Source: Tsukamurella pulmonis
GTDB taxonomy: Bacteria; Actinomycetota; Actinomycetes; Mycobacteriales; Mycobacteriaceae
DNA: 64,000 nt
Direction of reading: 5' to 3'
NCBI RefSeq assembly: GCF_900103175.1
Contig: NZ_FNLF01000002.1
Location: 2,060,136-2,124,135, forward strand
Part shown: positions 29,301 to 36,818 of the stretch, in pieces
How positions within the stretch are numbered: the stretch's first letter is position 1
Layout of the letters: each line of letters starts with the position of its first letter
Position numbers and translations under genes: made by a program
The notes under the pieces: model-generated
The model's database searches: none
Told to the model about the DNA's origin: nothing
What the model saw: only the letters and a program-made list of their open reading frames with translations

Positions 29301-30334
29301 GACAGGCGCGCGTACAGCGGCAGGATCTCCGTTCCGGGTTTGACGTGCGCGGTCAGCGCCTCGGCGGCGTCACGGATCTCGCGCTCGCCCGAGAGGAAGA
29401 CCAGCACGTCGCCGGGGGCCTCGCGGGAGAGCTCGTCCACCGCGTGCACGATGCCGGTCACCTGGTCGAGCGGCTCGGTGTCGTCGGTCATCTCGTCGAG
29501 CGGGCGGTAGCGGATCTCGACCGGGTAGGTGCGGCCGCTCACCTCGATGACGGGGGCGGGCGTCCCGTCGGGCCGCGCGAAGTGCGCCGCGAACCGGTCC
29601 GGCTCGATCGTGGCCGAGGTGACGATGACCTTGAGATCGGGACGACGCGGCAGGATCTGCCGCAGGTAGCCGAGGAGGAAGTCGATGTTGAGGCTGCGCT
29701 CGTGCGCCTCGTCGATGATGATCGTGTCGTAATCGCGCAGCAGCCGGTCGCGCGTCAGCTCGCGCAGCAGGATGCCGTCGGTCATCAGCTTCACCGACGT
29801 CTTCGGTGAGACCTTGTCGGTGAAGCGCACGGCGTAGCCGACCGCGTCGCCCAGCTCCGTGCCGGTCTCCTCGGCGATGCGCTCGGCCACGCTGCGCGCG
29901 GCGAGGCGCCGGGGCTGGGTGTGCCCGATCATGCCCCGTACGCCGCGGCCGAGTTCCAGGCAGATCTTCGGCAGCTGCGTGGTCTTGCCCGAGCCGGTCT
30001 CGCCCGCGAGGATGATCACCTGGTTCTCGCTGATGGCCTTGGCGATCTCGTCGCGTCGCGCGCTCACCGGCAGGTTCTCGGGATAGACGATGGCGGGGAC
30101 AGCCGCCTTCCGTTCGGCGAAGCGATCCTGCGCGGCCGCGACATCGCGGGTCAGGCGCGCCAGGTCGGAGTCCTTGGCGCGCTTGAGCTTCCCGCGCAGA
30201 CGTGTTTCGTCGCGCAGGCTCACGGTGGGCGCGGCGTCGGTGCCGAGCGCGGCGTACAGATCACGCTTCGTGGAAGGGCGGAGCTGCGCCTCGTCTGCGC
30301 CGCGGGGTGCGGTGCGCGTCTCGTGCTCAGTCAT
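26378..30334 (-). CDS. hrpA: ATP-dependent RNA helicase HrpA
   Basis: The very large DEAH helicase has 1318 residues. Walker A is ILAGETGSGKTTQLP, motif II IIIDEAHERSLNIDFLLGYL, motif III VTSATIEPDRF, motif VI QRSGRCGRTSDG. HA2/ratchet and OB domains and a long DUF3418 C-terminal half follow, all full length for HrpA. It acts in mRNA processing and collided-ribosome rescue. The start is 18 bases from the divergent aminotransferase start; on the minus strand TAAAAT ends seven bases before the ATG. Confidence 0.96.
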   Translation of the reverse strand: MTEHETRTAPRGADEAQLRPSTKRDLYAALGTDAAPTVSLRDETRLRGKLKRAKDSDLARLTRDVAAAQDRFAERKAAVPAIVYPENLPVSARRDEIAKAISENQVIILAGETGSGKTTQLPKICLELGRGVRGMIGHTQPRRLAARSVAERIAEETGTELGDAVGYAVRFTDKVSPKTSVKLMTDGILLRELTRDRLLRDYDTIIIDEAHERSLNIDFLLGYLRQILPRRPDLKVIVTSATIEPDRFAAHFARPDGTPAPVIEVSGRTYPVEIRYRPLDEMTDDTEPLDQVTGIVHAVDELSREAPGDVLVFLSGEREIRDAAEALTAHVKPGTEILPLYARLSSAEQHRVFAPHTGRRIVLSTNVAETSLTVPGIKYVVDTGTARISRYSLRTKVQRLPIEPVSQASAQQRSGRCGRTSDGIAIRLYSEDDFDARPVYTDPEILRTNLASVILSMTALELGEVSAFPFVQPPDERAVRDGTALLEELGALEDAKEGHKRLTAVGRQLADLPVDPRMARMLVAAREFGVLPEVLVIVAGLSIQDVRERPAEHRQAADEKHARFADPTSDFLSYLNLWRHLGDRRAELSSSAFRRECQREFLHYVRIREWQDLQGQLRQICRDLGWKVESLGREPAPSPDLIHQAMLSGLLSQIGLRETDGREFLGARGAKFMVFPGSALSKKPPRFVMAGELVETSRLFARTVAKIEPEWAEKLAGPLAKHHYSEPQWSTKREAVLAKERVTLFGVPLVADRTVNFGRIDPQAAREIFLRHALVQGEWRTRHGFFARNRALLDDAEYLEDKARRRDLVVDEDGLFDFYDRRVPEGIVSARHFDSWWKKASRTEPDLLDFTADDLLSDGAADVTADAYPTSWLQGRIEVPLKYRFEPGAADDGVTARIPVKDLATVRADGFEWLVPAMREELAIALIKSLPKHLRREVVPAPDFAAAALARLTPRAEPLAEGLARELTQLSGTVIRAGDFSPAAIPDHLRVTFTVIGDDGRVLGSGKDLDALKRTLGAAVQKDLSHRAGAYERAPAQQWTAQTLGDVPRTVDTEIRGSRVTGFGTLYPDGDRAGVKIVAAEPEQRALMGAGLDVLLANVLPGAHKSVLQSVGQRERLALSQSPYATPMDLVADCRRRAITDLRAAAAFAWTPEEFTRLTATVRAGLGEAVQQNFANVATAVATATEVRGAIASAPPALRDAADDIAEQLDALLFPGFVAATPGVHLQHLPRYAAGAAARWAALPASLDRDDRGMAVLDRVYGALTAKLETLPEHRRDAGLEQVHWLIEELRVSLFAQSLGTVGSVSEKKVLAAIAALT

Positions 30335-30340
30335 TTGCTC

Positions 30341-30347
30341 TATTTTA
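30341..30347. promoter_or_regulatory. Shared bidirectional -10 element of hrpA and the aminotransferase
   Basis: The heptamer TATTTTA gives TATTTT on the plus strand (30341-30346, six bases before the ATG at 30353) and TAAAAT on the minus strand (30347-30342, seven bases before the hrpA ATG at 30334). Both are TANNNT hexamers, and both would place transcription starts at the start codons. The whole gap is only 18 bases. Confidence 0.72.
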
Positions 30348-30352
30348 GGCCT

Positions 30353-31606
30353 ATGAGCGGACAGGGACCCACGACCTCATCGGCACTCTGGCACGGCTTC
30401 GCGGACATGGGCGCCGTGGAGCGGGACGGAGCCTTCGTCTTCGCCCGCGGCGAGGGCGCCCACGTCTTCGACACCGATGGCAATCGCTATCTGGATGCGA
30501 CGGCCGGACTGTGGTTCGCCAACGTCGGCCACGGACGCGCGGAGGTCGCCGACGCGGTGCGCGATCAGCTGCTCAAGGTGGCGCACGTGACCGGCTTCGG
30601 CGACGCCGCCACCGACACCACCGTCGCCCTCGCGAACCGCCTGCAGGCCATCGCACCGGTGGCGGGCAGCAAGATCTTCTTCACCTCGGGTGGCTCCGAC
30701 TCGGTCGACTCGGCGATCAAGCTGGCCCGGCGCTACTGGCAGGAGCAGGGCCGGCCCGGGAAGAAGCTGATCGTCGGCCGCTCGAACGCCTACCACGGCA
30801 TGCACGTCGGCGGCACCAGCCTGGGCGGCATCCCGGTGAACGCCGAGGGCTACGGCGGCGTGCTCTTCGACGACACCGCCACCGTCGCGTGGGACGACGC
30901 GAAGGAGCTCCTGGGCCTCATCGAGCGCGTCGGCGCCGAGTCGATCGCGGCGTTCGTCGCCGAGCCCGTGATCGGCGCCGGCGGACTGCTGCCCCCGCCG
31001 GAGGGCTACCTGCGCGAGGTGCGCGACATCTGCCGCGAGCACGACGTGTTGTTCATCGCCGATGAGGTCATCACGGGATTCGGCCGCATCGGCGGCGCGT
31101 GGTTCGCGTCGAGCCGGTTCGACCTGCAGCCCGATCTGATGACCACGGCGAAGGGACTGACCAGCGGCTACGTCCCGATGGGTGCGCTGTTCGTGGCGCC
31201 GCACGTCGCGGAGCCCTTCTACTCCGGCGGCGTGTGGTGGCGGCACGGCTACACCTACGGTGGGCACGCGGCCGCGGCGGCCGCGTCGATGGCGGTCCTG
31301 GACATCATGGAGCGGGAGAACCTGCTGGCCGAGGCGCTGCGGCTGGAGAGCACGCTCCTGCGGGAGCTGTCGACCCTGGCCGATCACCCCAAGGTCAAGG
31401 ACGTCCGGGGCGGCGTCGGCGCCGTCGCGGGCGTGCAGCTGCACGAGCCCGCGGAGGCGATGGCGATGGTGAAGAAGCTGCGGGCGCAGGGGGTCTCCGG
31501 TCGCGCCGCCGGGCTGGGGACGCTGCAGTACTCGCCCGCGCTGGTCACCACGGACGAGCAGGTCGCCGAGATCGCCGCGGCCACCCGGCGGGCACTCGAC
31601 GCCTGA
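30353..31606 (+). CDS. Class III pyridoxal-phosphate aminotransferase
   Basis: The 417-residue protein has the class III fold: GLWFANVGHGRAEVADAV, FFTSGGSDSVDSAIKLARRYW (PLP phosphate loop), SNAYHGMHVGGTSLGG, IADEVITGFGRIG (PLP Asp) and TTAKGLTSGYVPMGA (Schiff-base Lys). It resembles the mycobacterial Rv3329-type enzymes, which are omega-amino acid or diamine:pyruvate transaminases; the amino donor cannot be assigned. ATG at 30353 is leaderless, using the shared -10. The DUF485-symporter operon follows on the same strand after 97 bases. Confidence 0.93.
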   Translation: MSGQGPTTSSALWHGFADMGAVERDGAFVFARGEGAHVFDTDGNRYLDATAGLWFANVGHGRAEVADAVRDQLLKVAHVTGFGDAATDTTVALANRLQAIAPVAGSKIFFTSGGSDSVDSAIKLARRYWQEQGRPGKKLIVGRSNAYHGMHVGGTSLGGIPVNAEGYGGVLFDDTATVAWDDAKELLGLIERVGAESIAAFVAEPVIGAGGLLPPPEGYLREVRDICREHDVLFIADEVITGFGRIGGAWFASSRFDLQPDLMTTAKGLTSGYVPMGALFVAPHVAEPFYSGGVWWRHGYTYGGHAAAAAASMAVLDIMERENLLAEALRLESTLLRELSTLADHPKVKDVRGGVGAVAGVQLHEPAEAMAMVKKLRAQGVSGRAAGLGTLQYSPALVTTDEQVAEIAAATRRALDA

Positions 31607-31703
31607 TCGGTGCGGCCCCGTGCGCTGACCGTTGCACGGGGTTGCACCGCGTTTGTCGACGATTCAAACCCGAGGCGAATGTGGTCCGTGCCACACTTCG
31701 CTC

Positions 31704-32048
31704 GTGAACGAAGAGGATACGGCGGCGGTCTATCAGCGCGCCTACGACAGCAAGGAATTCCACGAACTCCGCCGCAGGCTGGCGTCGTTCGTGATCCCGA
31801 TCTCCGTGGCCTTCCTGCTCTGGTACGTCCTGTACGTGCTGCTGGCCACCTATGCGCACGAGTTCATGAGCCAGAAGCTGTTCGGCAACATCAACGTCGC
31901 GCTGGTGATGGGACTCGGCCAGTTCGTGACCACGTTCGCCATCACCTGGGCGTACGTCCGGTTCGCGAACAACACCATCGACCCGATGGCCACCGAGCTG
32001 CGTGAGCACATCGAGGGCGAGCTCAAGGCGGGGGAGGCGGGCAAGTGA
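31704..32048 (+). CDS. DUF485 small membrane protein, symporter partner
   Basis: From the GTG at 31704 the 114 residues form two membrane helices (SFVIPISVAFLLWYVLYVLLATY and VALVMGLGQFVTTFAITWAYVRF) between charged ends, the YjcH/DUF485 pattern. These proteins are encoded immediately before ActP-type acetate/monocarboxylate symporters and are thought to assist them. Its last bases overlap the symporter GTG (GTGA). The start is uncertain because the frame is open 72 bases further upstream and no good ribosome site is visible. Confidence 0.85.
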   Translation: MNEEDTAAVYQRAYDSKEFHELRRRLASFVIPISVAFLLWYVLYVLLATYAHEFMSQKLFGNINVALVMGLGQFVTTFAITWAYVRFANNTIDPMATELREHIEGELKAGEAGK

Positions 32049-33679
32049 CCGATCTCCTCGCATGGGAACCCCGGACGATCGAGGTCGGCCAGCAGGTCGG
32101 CTCGACGGCGCTGAACATCCTGGTCTTCGTCCTGTTCATCGGCGTCACGATGGGCCTGGTCATCAAGGCCAGCCGCACGACCAAGAAGGCGACCGACTTC
32201 TACACGGGCGGCGCCACCTTCACCGGTCCGCAGAACGGCTTCGCCATCGCCGGTGACTACCTCTCGGCAGCCAGCTTCCTCGGCATCTGCGGCGCGATCG
32301 CCGTACAGGGCTACGACGGCTTCCTGTATTCGATCGGCTTCCTGGTCGCGTGGCTCGTCGCGCTGCTCCTCGTCGCCGAGAGGCTGCGCAACGTCGGCAA
32401 GTTCACCATGGCCGACGTGCTCAGCTTCCGGCTCAAGCAGCGCCCGGTGCGGATGGCCGCGGCGCTCGCCACGCTCACGGTCTCGCTGTTCTACCTGATC
32501 GCGCAGATGGCCGGCGCGGGCGGCCTCGTCTCCCTTTTGCTCAATATCAAGGGCAGCACGGGGCAGGCGGTCGTCGTCGCGGTCGTCGGCGTGCTGATGA
32601 TCGTGTACGTGCTGGTCGGCGGCATGAAGGGCACCACCTACGTGCAGATGGTCAAGGCGGTGCTGCTCGTCGGCGGCGCGCTGCTCATGACCCTGATGGT
32701 GCTGGCCGCCGTGAAGGGAAACTTCTCGGATCTGCTGCAGAAGGCCATCGACGGCAGCGCGGCGGGGGAGAAGATCATCGAGCCCGGCCTCAAGTACGGC
32801 AAGACGGAGACCACCAAGCTGGACTTCATCTCGCTGGCGCTGGCCCTGGTGCTCGGCACCGCGGGCCTGCCCCACGTGCTGATGCGCTTCTACACCGTGC
32901 CCACCGCCAAGGAGGCCCGCCGCTCGGTGACCTGGGCGATCGGCCTGATCGGCGCGTTCTACATCTTCACCCTCGTGCTCGGCTTCGGCGCCGCCGCCTA
33001 CGTGGGCGCGGACGTCATCGCCAAAGCTCCGGGAGGCGTGAACTCGGCGGCGCCGCTGCTGGCGTTCTCGCTCGGCGGCACGATCCTCATGGCGATCATC
33101 TCCGCGGTCGCCTTCGCCACGATCCTCGCGGTCGTCGCCGGCCTCGCGATCACGGCTTCGGCCAGCCTTGCGCACGACATCTACAACGGCGTGATCAAGC
33201 ACGGCAAGGCCTCCGAGGAGTCCCAGGTGCGCGTCTCGCGGATCACCGTGGTCGTCATCGGCATCGCGTCGATCATCCTCGGCATCGGCGCGATGGGGCA
33301 GAACATCGCGTTCCTGGTGGCCCTGGCGTTCGCCGTCGCGGCGTCGGCCAACCTGCCGACCATCCTGTTCTCGCTGTTCTGGCGACGGTTCAACACCACC
33401 GGCGCCGTCCTGTCGATGTACGGCGGCCTGATCTCGGCGATCGTGCTGATCGTGTTCTCGCCCGCGGTCTCGGGCAAGTCGACCTCGATGTTCAAGTCGC
33501 TCGACTTCCACTGGTTCCCGCTGGAGAACCCGGGCCTGGTGTCGATCCCGATCGGCTTCGGCCTCGCGATCCTGGGCACGCTCTTCGGCAAGTCGGAGCC
33601 CGAGCTCGCCGAAAAGGCGGTGGAGATGGAGGTCCGATCGCTCACCGGCGTCGGTGTCGAGAAGGCCATCGACCACTAG
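32045..33679 (+). CDS. Sodium:solute symporter, acetate/monocarboxylate type (ActP/MctC-like)
   Basis: The 544-residue protein has about 13 membrane helices of the SSS family. Signature regions include FYTGGATFTGPQNGFAIAGDYLSAASFLGI (sodium/substrate site), AQMAGAGGLVSLLL, and AVAASANLPTILFSLFWRRFNTTGA. Together with the coupled DUF485 protein this is the organization of the MctC/ActP transporters for acetate, pyruvate and propionate. Translationally coupled by GTGA overlap. A strong hairpin terminator follows. Confidence 0.92.
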   Translation: MTDLLAWEPRTIEVGQQVGSTALNILVFVLFIGVTMGLVIKASRTTKKATDFYTGGATFTGPQNGFAIAGDYLSAASFLGICGAIAVQGYDGFLYSIGFLVAWLVALLLVAERLRNVGKFTMADVLSFRLKQRPVRMAAALATLTVSLFYLIAQMAGAGGLVSLLLNIKGSTGQAVVVAVVGVLMIVYVLVGGMKGTTYVQMVKAVLLVGGALLMTLMVLAAVKGNFSDLLQKAIDGSAAGEKIIEPGLKYGKTETTKLDFISLALALVLGTAGLPHVLMRFYTVPTAKEARRSVTWAIGLIGAFYIFTLVLGFGAAAYVGADVIAKAPGGVNSAAPLLAFSLGGTILMAIISAVAFATILAVVAGLAITASASLAHDIYNGVIKHGKASEESQVRVSRITVVVIGIASIILGIGAMGQNIAFLVALAFAVAASANLPTILFSLFWRRFNTTGAVLSMYGGLISAIVLIVFSPAVSGKSTSMFKSLDFHWFPLENPGLVSIPIGFGLAILGTLFGKSEPELAEKAVEMEVRSLTGVGVEKAIDH

Positions 33680-33690
33680 GTTCCCGCGTT

Positions 33691-33731
33691 CGACGGTGCC
33701 CGTCCCCGGCCTCCGGGGCCGGGCACCGTCG
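33691..33731 (+). terminator. Hairpin terminator after the symporter
   Basis: Outer stem CGACGGTGCCCG (33691-33702) pairs with CGGGCACCGTCG (33720-33731) and an inner CCCCGG/CCGGGG stem closes a three-base loop. The outer stem and its GTTCGACGGTG entry closely resemble the hairpin at 1614-1655. Confidence 0.75.
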
Positions 33732-33756
33732 CGTTCGGAGACGTCGCGAGGTCGTG

Positions 33757-34419
33757 TCAGGGGAGCACGAAGCTCAGGGCCCATCCGAGGACGGTGGCGG
33801 CCGTGGCCGCGGCGAACGCGGCGACCGGCGATGCGAGACAGCCCTGGAGGCCTGTCCACCGGTCGCGGGCAGGGGTGAGCGCGGTGAACTCCCGATCGTC
33901 CAGGGCGCGCCGCAGAGGGACCGGCTCGAGAAGCAGATACGCCAGTGCGCCGATCTGTCCGATCGTGAAGAGCCAGAACCACGCCCATCGGTTGCCGTAC
34001 GTCGGCCGCGACGCGATCATCGCGACGAACGTGAGCCCCCAGGTCGTCGCCACGACGAGGCCGAACCACGTCGGTATGCGGAACGGCCAGGTGATCCACT
34101 GATCGCGGTCGATCCGCTGGAACTCGACGTCGTGCGCCGCCAGACGATCGCGGAAGTCCTGCTCGCTGACGTCGTCCGCGAGCGGCCCGCGCCGCCACTC
34201 GAACGGGCCGGTGGCCCAGGAACCGTCGAAGGAGCGCACCCGAGTCGACGATCCGCCCGTGTCCGTGAGCTGCACCGCGACGACCTCGTCGTGTTCCAGC
34301 GCCGCCGCGAACTCGGCCGCGTCCGCCGTCCGCGGAGTCATCGACGCGATCGCGGCGAGAGCGCCGGCCAGGAGCAGCGTGAGCGCCACTGTGCGCGCGA
34401 TGAGAGCGACGTTCTTCAC
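33757..34419 (-). CDS. Hypothetical membrane protein
   Basis: With the GTG at 34419 (AAAGGTG ribosome site) the product has 220 residues. It begins with a signal-like helix (LIARTVALTLLLAGALAAIASM), followed by an extracytoplasmic domain of about 100 residues (VVAVQLTDTGGSSTRVRS, then FRDRLAAHDVEFQRID) and three C-terminal membrane helices (WFGLVVATTWGLTFVAMIA, WFWLFTIGQIGALAYLLL, AAATAATVLGWALSFVL). I do not recognise the family. Divergent from the OxyR-like gene; no functional inference is safe. Confidence 0.7.
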   Translation of the reverse strand: MKNVALIARTVALTLLLAGALAAIASMTPRTADAAEFAAALEHDEVVAVQLTDTGGSSTRVRSFDGSWATGPFEWRRGPLADDVSEQDFRDRLAAHDVEFQRIDRDQWITWPFRIPTWFGLVVATTWGLTFVAMIASRPTYGNRWAWFWLFTIGQIGALAYLLLEPVPLRRALDDREFTALTPARDRWTGLQGCLASPVAAFAAATAATVLGWALSFVLP

Positions 34420-34511
34420 GAAAGCACCTTTCTGATTGCGAACACTGATGTTAGACCTGCTCGCGGAGACGGTCGGCACGCCGGTGCAAAGGCGTAGGCG
34501 ATGGCCGACAG

Positions 34512-34517
34512 TAGACT
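34512..34517 (+). promoter_or_regulatory. -10 element of the OxyR-like gene
   Basis: TAGACT is followed by seven bases and the ATG at 34525, indicating a leaderless transcript. This fixes the start downstream of another in-frame ATG at 34501. Confidence 0.6.
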
Positions 34518-34524
34518 CATAGGT

Positions 34525-35445
34525 ATGTCCGATCAGCCGTACCAGCCGACCCTGGCGCAGCTGCGTGCCTTCGTCGCCGTGGCGCGTTCCCGCCACTTCG
34601 GGACCGCCGCCACGTCGCTCGGAGTGAGCCAGCCGTCGCTCTCGCAGGCGCTGGCGTCGCTGGAGGCGGGGCTCGGCGTTCAGCTGGTCGAGCGCAGCAC
34701 CCGCAAGGTGCTGATCACCGAGGCGGGTATGGCGCTGCTGGAACAGGCCTCCGGGATCGTCGCCTCCGCCGCCGAGCTGGTGAGCTCCGCTGCCGGTTTG
34801 ACAGGGGAGCTGCGCGGCTCCCTGCGGCTCGGGATGATCCCGACGGTGGCGCCCTACCGCCTGCCGCGCCTCCTGCCGCAGTTGCGCGCCGAGGTCGACG
34901 ATCTCGCGGTCACCGTCGTCGAGGACCAGACCGCCCGGCTGCTGGACGCACTGCGCTCCGGCCGGATCGACGCGGCCTTCCTCGCCCTGCCGGTGCACAG
35001 CGGCTCGATCGCCGAGATCCCGCTCTACGACGAGGAGTTCGTCCTCGTGGTGCCGCCCGGGCATCCGCTCGCCGGGCGCGACGATCTCACCGCCGATGAC
35101 CTGTCCGGCCTGCCGCTGCTCCTGCTCGACGAGGGGCACTGCCTCCGGGATCAGGCGCTCGACCTGTGCCGCCAGGCTGAGCAGGGAGTCGGGGTGATGG
35201 GCGATACCCGCGCGGCGTCGCTGGCCACGATCGTGCAGTGCGTCTCCGGGGGCCTGGGCGTGACGCTGCTCCCGGAGCCCGCCGTGGCCGTCGAGTTGCG
35301 CGGTACCGATCTGCAGATCGCCCGTTTCGCCGCGCCCGCGCCGGGGCGCCGGATCGGTCTGGCCTACCGGGCCTCCAGCGCGAAGAACGAGGGCTTCGCC
35401 CGCCTCGCGGAGATCGCCCGGTCCGCGGCGCACGTGCCCGCCTGA
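34525..35445 (+). CDS. oxyR: OxyR-like LysR family peroxide sensor
   Basis: The 306-residue LysR protein has the HTH in LAQLRAFVAVARSRHFGTAATSLGVSQPSLSQALASLE. In the effector domain, LDEGHCLRDQALDLC places Cys206 and Cys215 nine residues apart, exactly the redox pair of E. coli OxyR (199/208), and PTVAPYRLPRLLP is also OxyR-like. It should activate peroxide defence genes when a disulfide forms. No katG or ahpC lies in this window, so its regulon is elsewhere, or the adjacent isochorismatase-like gene is a local target. Confidence 0.85.
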   Translation: MSDQPYQPTLAQLRAFVAVARSRHFGTAATSLGVSQPSLSQALASLEAGLGVQLVERSTRKVLITEAGMALLEQASGIVASAAELVSSAAGLTGELRGSLRLGMIPTVAPYRLPRLLPQLRAEVDDLAVTVVEDQTARLLDALRSGRIDAAFLALPVHSGSIAEIPLYDEEFVLVVPPGHPLAGRDDLTADDLSGLPLLLLDEGHCLRDQALDLCRQAEQGVGVMGDTRAASLATIVQCVSGGLGVTLLPEPAVAVELRGTDLQIARFAAPAPGRRIGLAYRASSAKNEGFARLAEIARSAAHVPA

Positions 35446-35477
35446 CGCGCGCGCCCGCGGGGCGATCCGGTGACCGC

Positions 35478-35483
35478 TAGCCT
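35478..35483 (+). promoter_or_regulatory. -10 element of the isochorismatase-like gene
   Basis: TAGCCT lies six bases before the ATG at 35490; no Shine-Dalgarno, so a leaderless transcript is likely. Confidence 0.55.
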
Positions 35484-35489
35484 GGGGCC

Positions 35490-36059
35490 ATGACCTCCTC
35501 GCGCATCGTCCTCGTTCTCATGGACTACCAGAAGGGCATCGTCGACGGTGCCGAGCGGGCGGGTACCGCGGCGGTGGATTCCGCGGCGCGCGCACTGTCG
35601 TCCGCGCGCGACCGCGGCATCCCCGTCGTTCACGTGCGCGTGGCCTTCCGGCCCGACTACCCCGAGATCCCGCCCACGAACCGGGCATTCGCCGTGATCC
35701 GGGAGGGCGGCGACTCGATGACCGAGGTCTCCCCGCTCACTGCGATCGTCCCCGAGGTAGCGCCCCTGCCGGGCGAGCCCGTCGTGATCAAGCGGCGGTT
35801 CAGCGCGTTCAGCGGCAGCGATCTCGACGTCGTCCTGCGGGGCCTGCAGGCCGATCACCTGGTGCTCGCGGGGATCTCGACGAGTGGCGTCGTGCTGTCG
35901 ACGGTGCGCTACGCCGGAGACCTCGACTACGACCTGACGGTGCTGTTCGATGCCTGCGCCGACCACGATCCCGAGGTGCACCGCGTGCTCATGCGCAAGG
36001 TCTTCCCGCGCCAGGCCGAAGTCCTCACCGTCGACGAGTGGATCGACGGCCGCGCCTGA
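35490..36059 (+). CDS. Isochorismatase/cysteine-hydrolase fold protein without the catalytic cysteine
   Basis: The 189-residue protein has the fold's catalytic Asp (VLVLMDYQKG) and Lys (VIKRRFSAF). The expected Cys in the GxxTxxCV motif is Gly (GISTSGVVLSTVRYA). True nicotinamidases and ureidohydrolases need that Cys, while isochorismatase-type enzymes such as PhzD function without it. The protein therefore more likely acts on an isochorismate-like ether or is catalytically altered. It lies 44 bases after the OxyR-like gene with its own -10 element and converges on the 36061 gene. Confidence 0.85.
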   Translation: MTSSRIVLVLMDYQKGIVDGAERAGTAAVDSAARALSSARDRGIPVVHVRVAFRPDYPEIPPTNRAFAVIREGGDSMTEVSPLTAIVPEVAPLPGEPVVIKRRFSAFSGSDLDVVLRGLQADHLVLAGISTSGVVLSTVRYAGDLDYDLTVLFDACADHDPEVHRVLMRKVFPRQAEVLTVDEWIDGRA

Positions 36060-36060
36060 A

Positions 36061-36789
36061 TCAGCGCCGGGTCCGCTTGGCGGACTTGCCCTTCGCAGGG
36101 CCCTGCTTCTTGCCGGCGGCGGCCCGCGCCGCCTGCTTGGCGAGGGTCTTCTCCCGCGCCGTGCGCTTGGGCGCGGGCTCCGAGTTCCCGCGCGAGGATC
36201 CCGCCTTCCGGCCGCGGACGATGCCGATGAAGTCGGCGACCCGATCCGACTGCTCGCCCGCCGGCACGGCGAGGGCGACGGGCGACGGCGGCGCGTCGGT
36301 GATCGGCCGGAACGTCAGGTCCCGCCGGTGGTGCAGCCGGGCGAGCGACTGCGGCACGAGGAGCACGCCCAGCCCCGCCGCGACGAGCTCGACGGCCGCC
36401 TCGGTGTTCTCGGGGCGGTGCTCGATCGGCGTTCCGGGCGCCTCCGCCCAGTACAGGGCGTCGTCGAGCGGCGCGATCGTCGGCTCGTCCTCGAGGTCCT
36501 GCGTGGTCAGCTCGTCCGCGGCCGCGGTGTGGTGCTCCTTCGGCACGAGCGCCACCACCTGCTCCTCGTAGAGGGTGATGGTCGCGAGGCCGGTCGTGGG
36601 GGTGGGCAGCCGCACCAACGCGAGGTCGACGGCGCCCTCCCGCACCGCGTCGGCCGCATCGGCCGCCGCCACGGGCACGAGCTCGAGCCGGACGTCCGGA
36701 TGCCGCTCATCCCAGATGCGCGCCCACTTGGCGGGCGTGGCGCCGGGTACGTAGCCGAGCCGCAGAACGGGCGGGAGCGAGGAGGTCAC
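36061..36789 (-). CDS. LysR effector-domain protein lacking an HTH, with basic C-terminal tail
   Basis: The GTG start gives 242 residues beginning directly with the LysR substrate-binding fold (LRLGYVPGATPAKWARIWDERHPDVRLELV, LALVRLPTPTTGLATITLYEEQVVALVP, VAAGLGVLLVPQSLA). No DNA-binding domain precedes it: the upstream 29 bases are non-coding and shared with DUF5997. The C-terminal 45 residues are rich in Lys/Arg (AREKTLAKQAARAAAGKKQG). TAACCT lies six bases before the GTG. It may be a co-regulator working with the divergent DUF5997 protein. Confidence 0.85.
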   Translation of the reverse strand: MTSSLPPVLRLGYVPGATPAKWARIWDERHPDVRLELVPVAAADAADAVREGAVDLALVRLPTPTTGLATITLYEEQVVALVPKEHHTAAADELTTQDLEDEPTIAPLDDALYWAEAPGTPIEHRPENTEAAVELVAAGLGVLLVPQSLARLHHRRDLTFRPITDAPPSPVALAVPAGEQSDRVADFIGIVRGRKAGSSRGNSEPAPKRTAREKTLAKQAARAAAGKKQGPAKGKSAKRTRR

Positions 36790-36795
36790 TCCTGG

Positions 36796-36811
36796 AGGTT
36801 ACCGATAGGCT
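36796..36811. promoter_or_regulatory. Divergent leaderless promoters of the LysR-effector and DUF5997 genes
   Basis: On the minus strand TAACCT (36801-36796) is six bases before the GTG at 36789; on the plus strand TAGGCT (36806-36811) is seven bases before the ATG at 36819. The gap between start codons is only 29 bases, so the promoters must interfere or be co-regulated. Confidence 0.6.
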
Positions 36812-36818
36812 GGCACCC

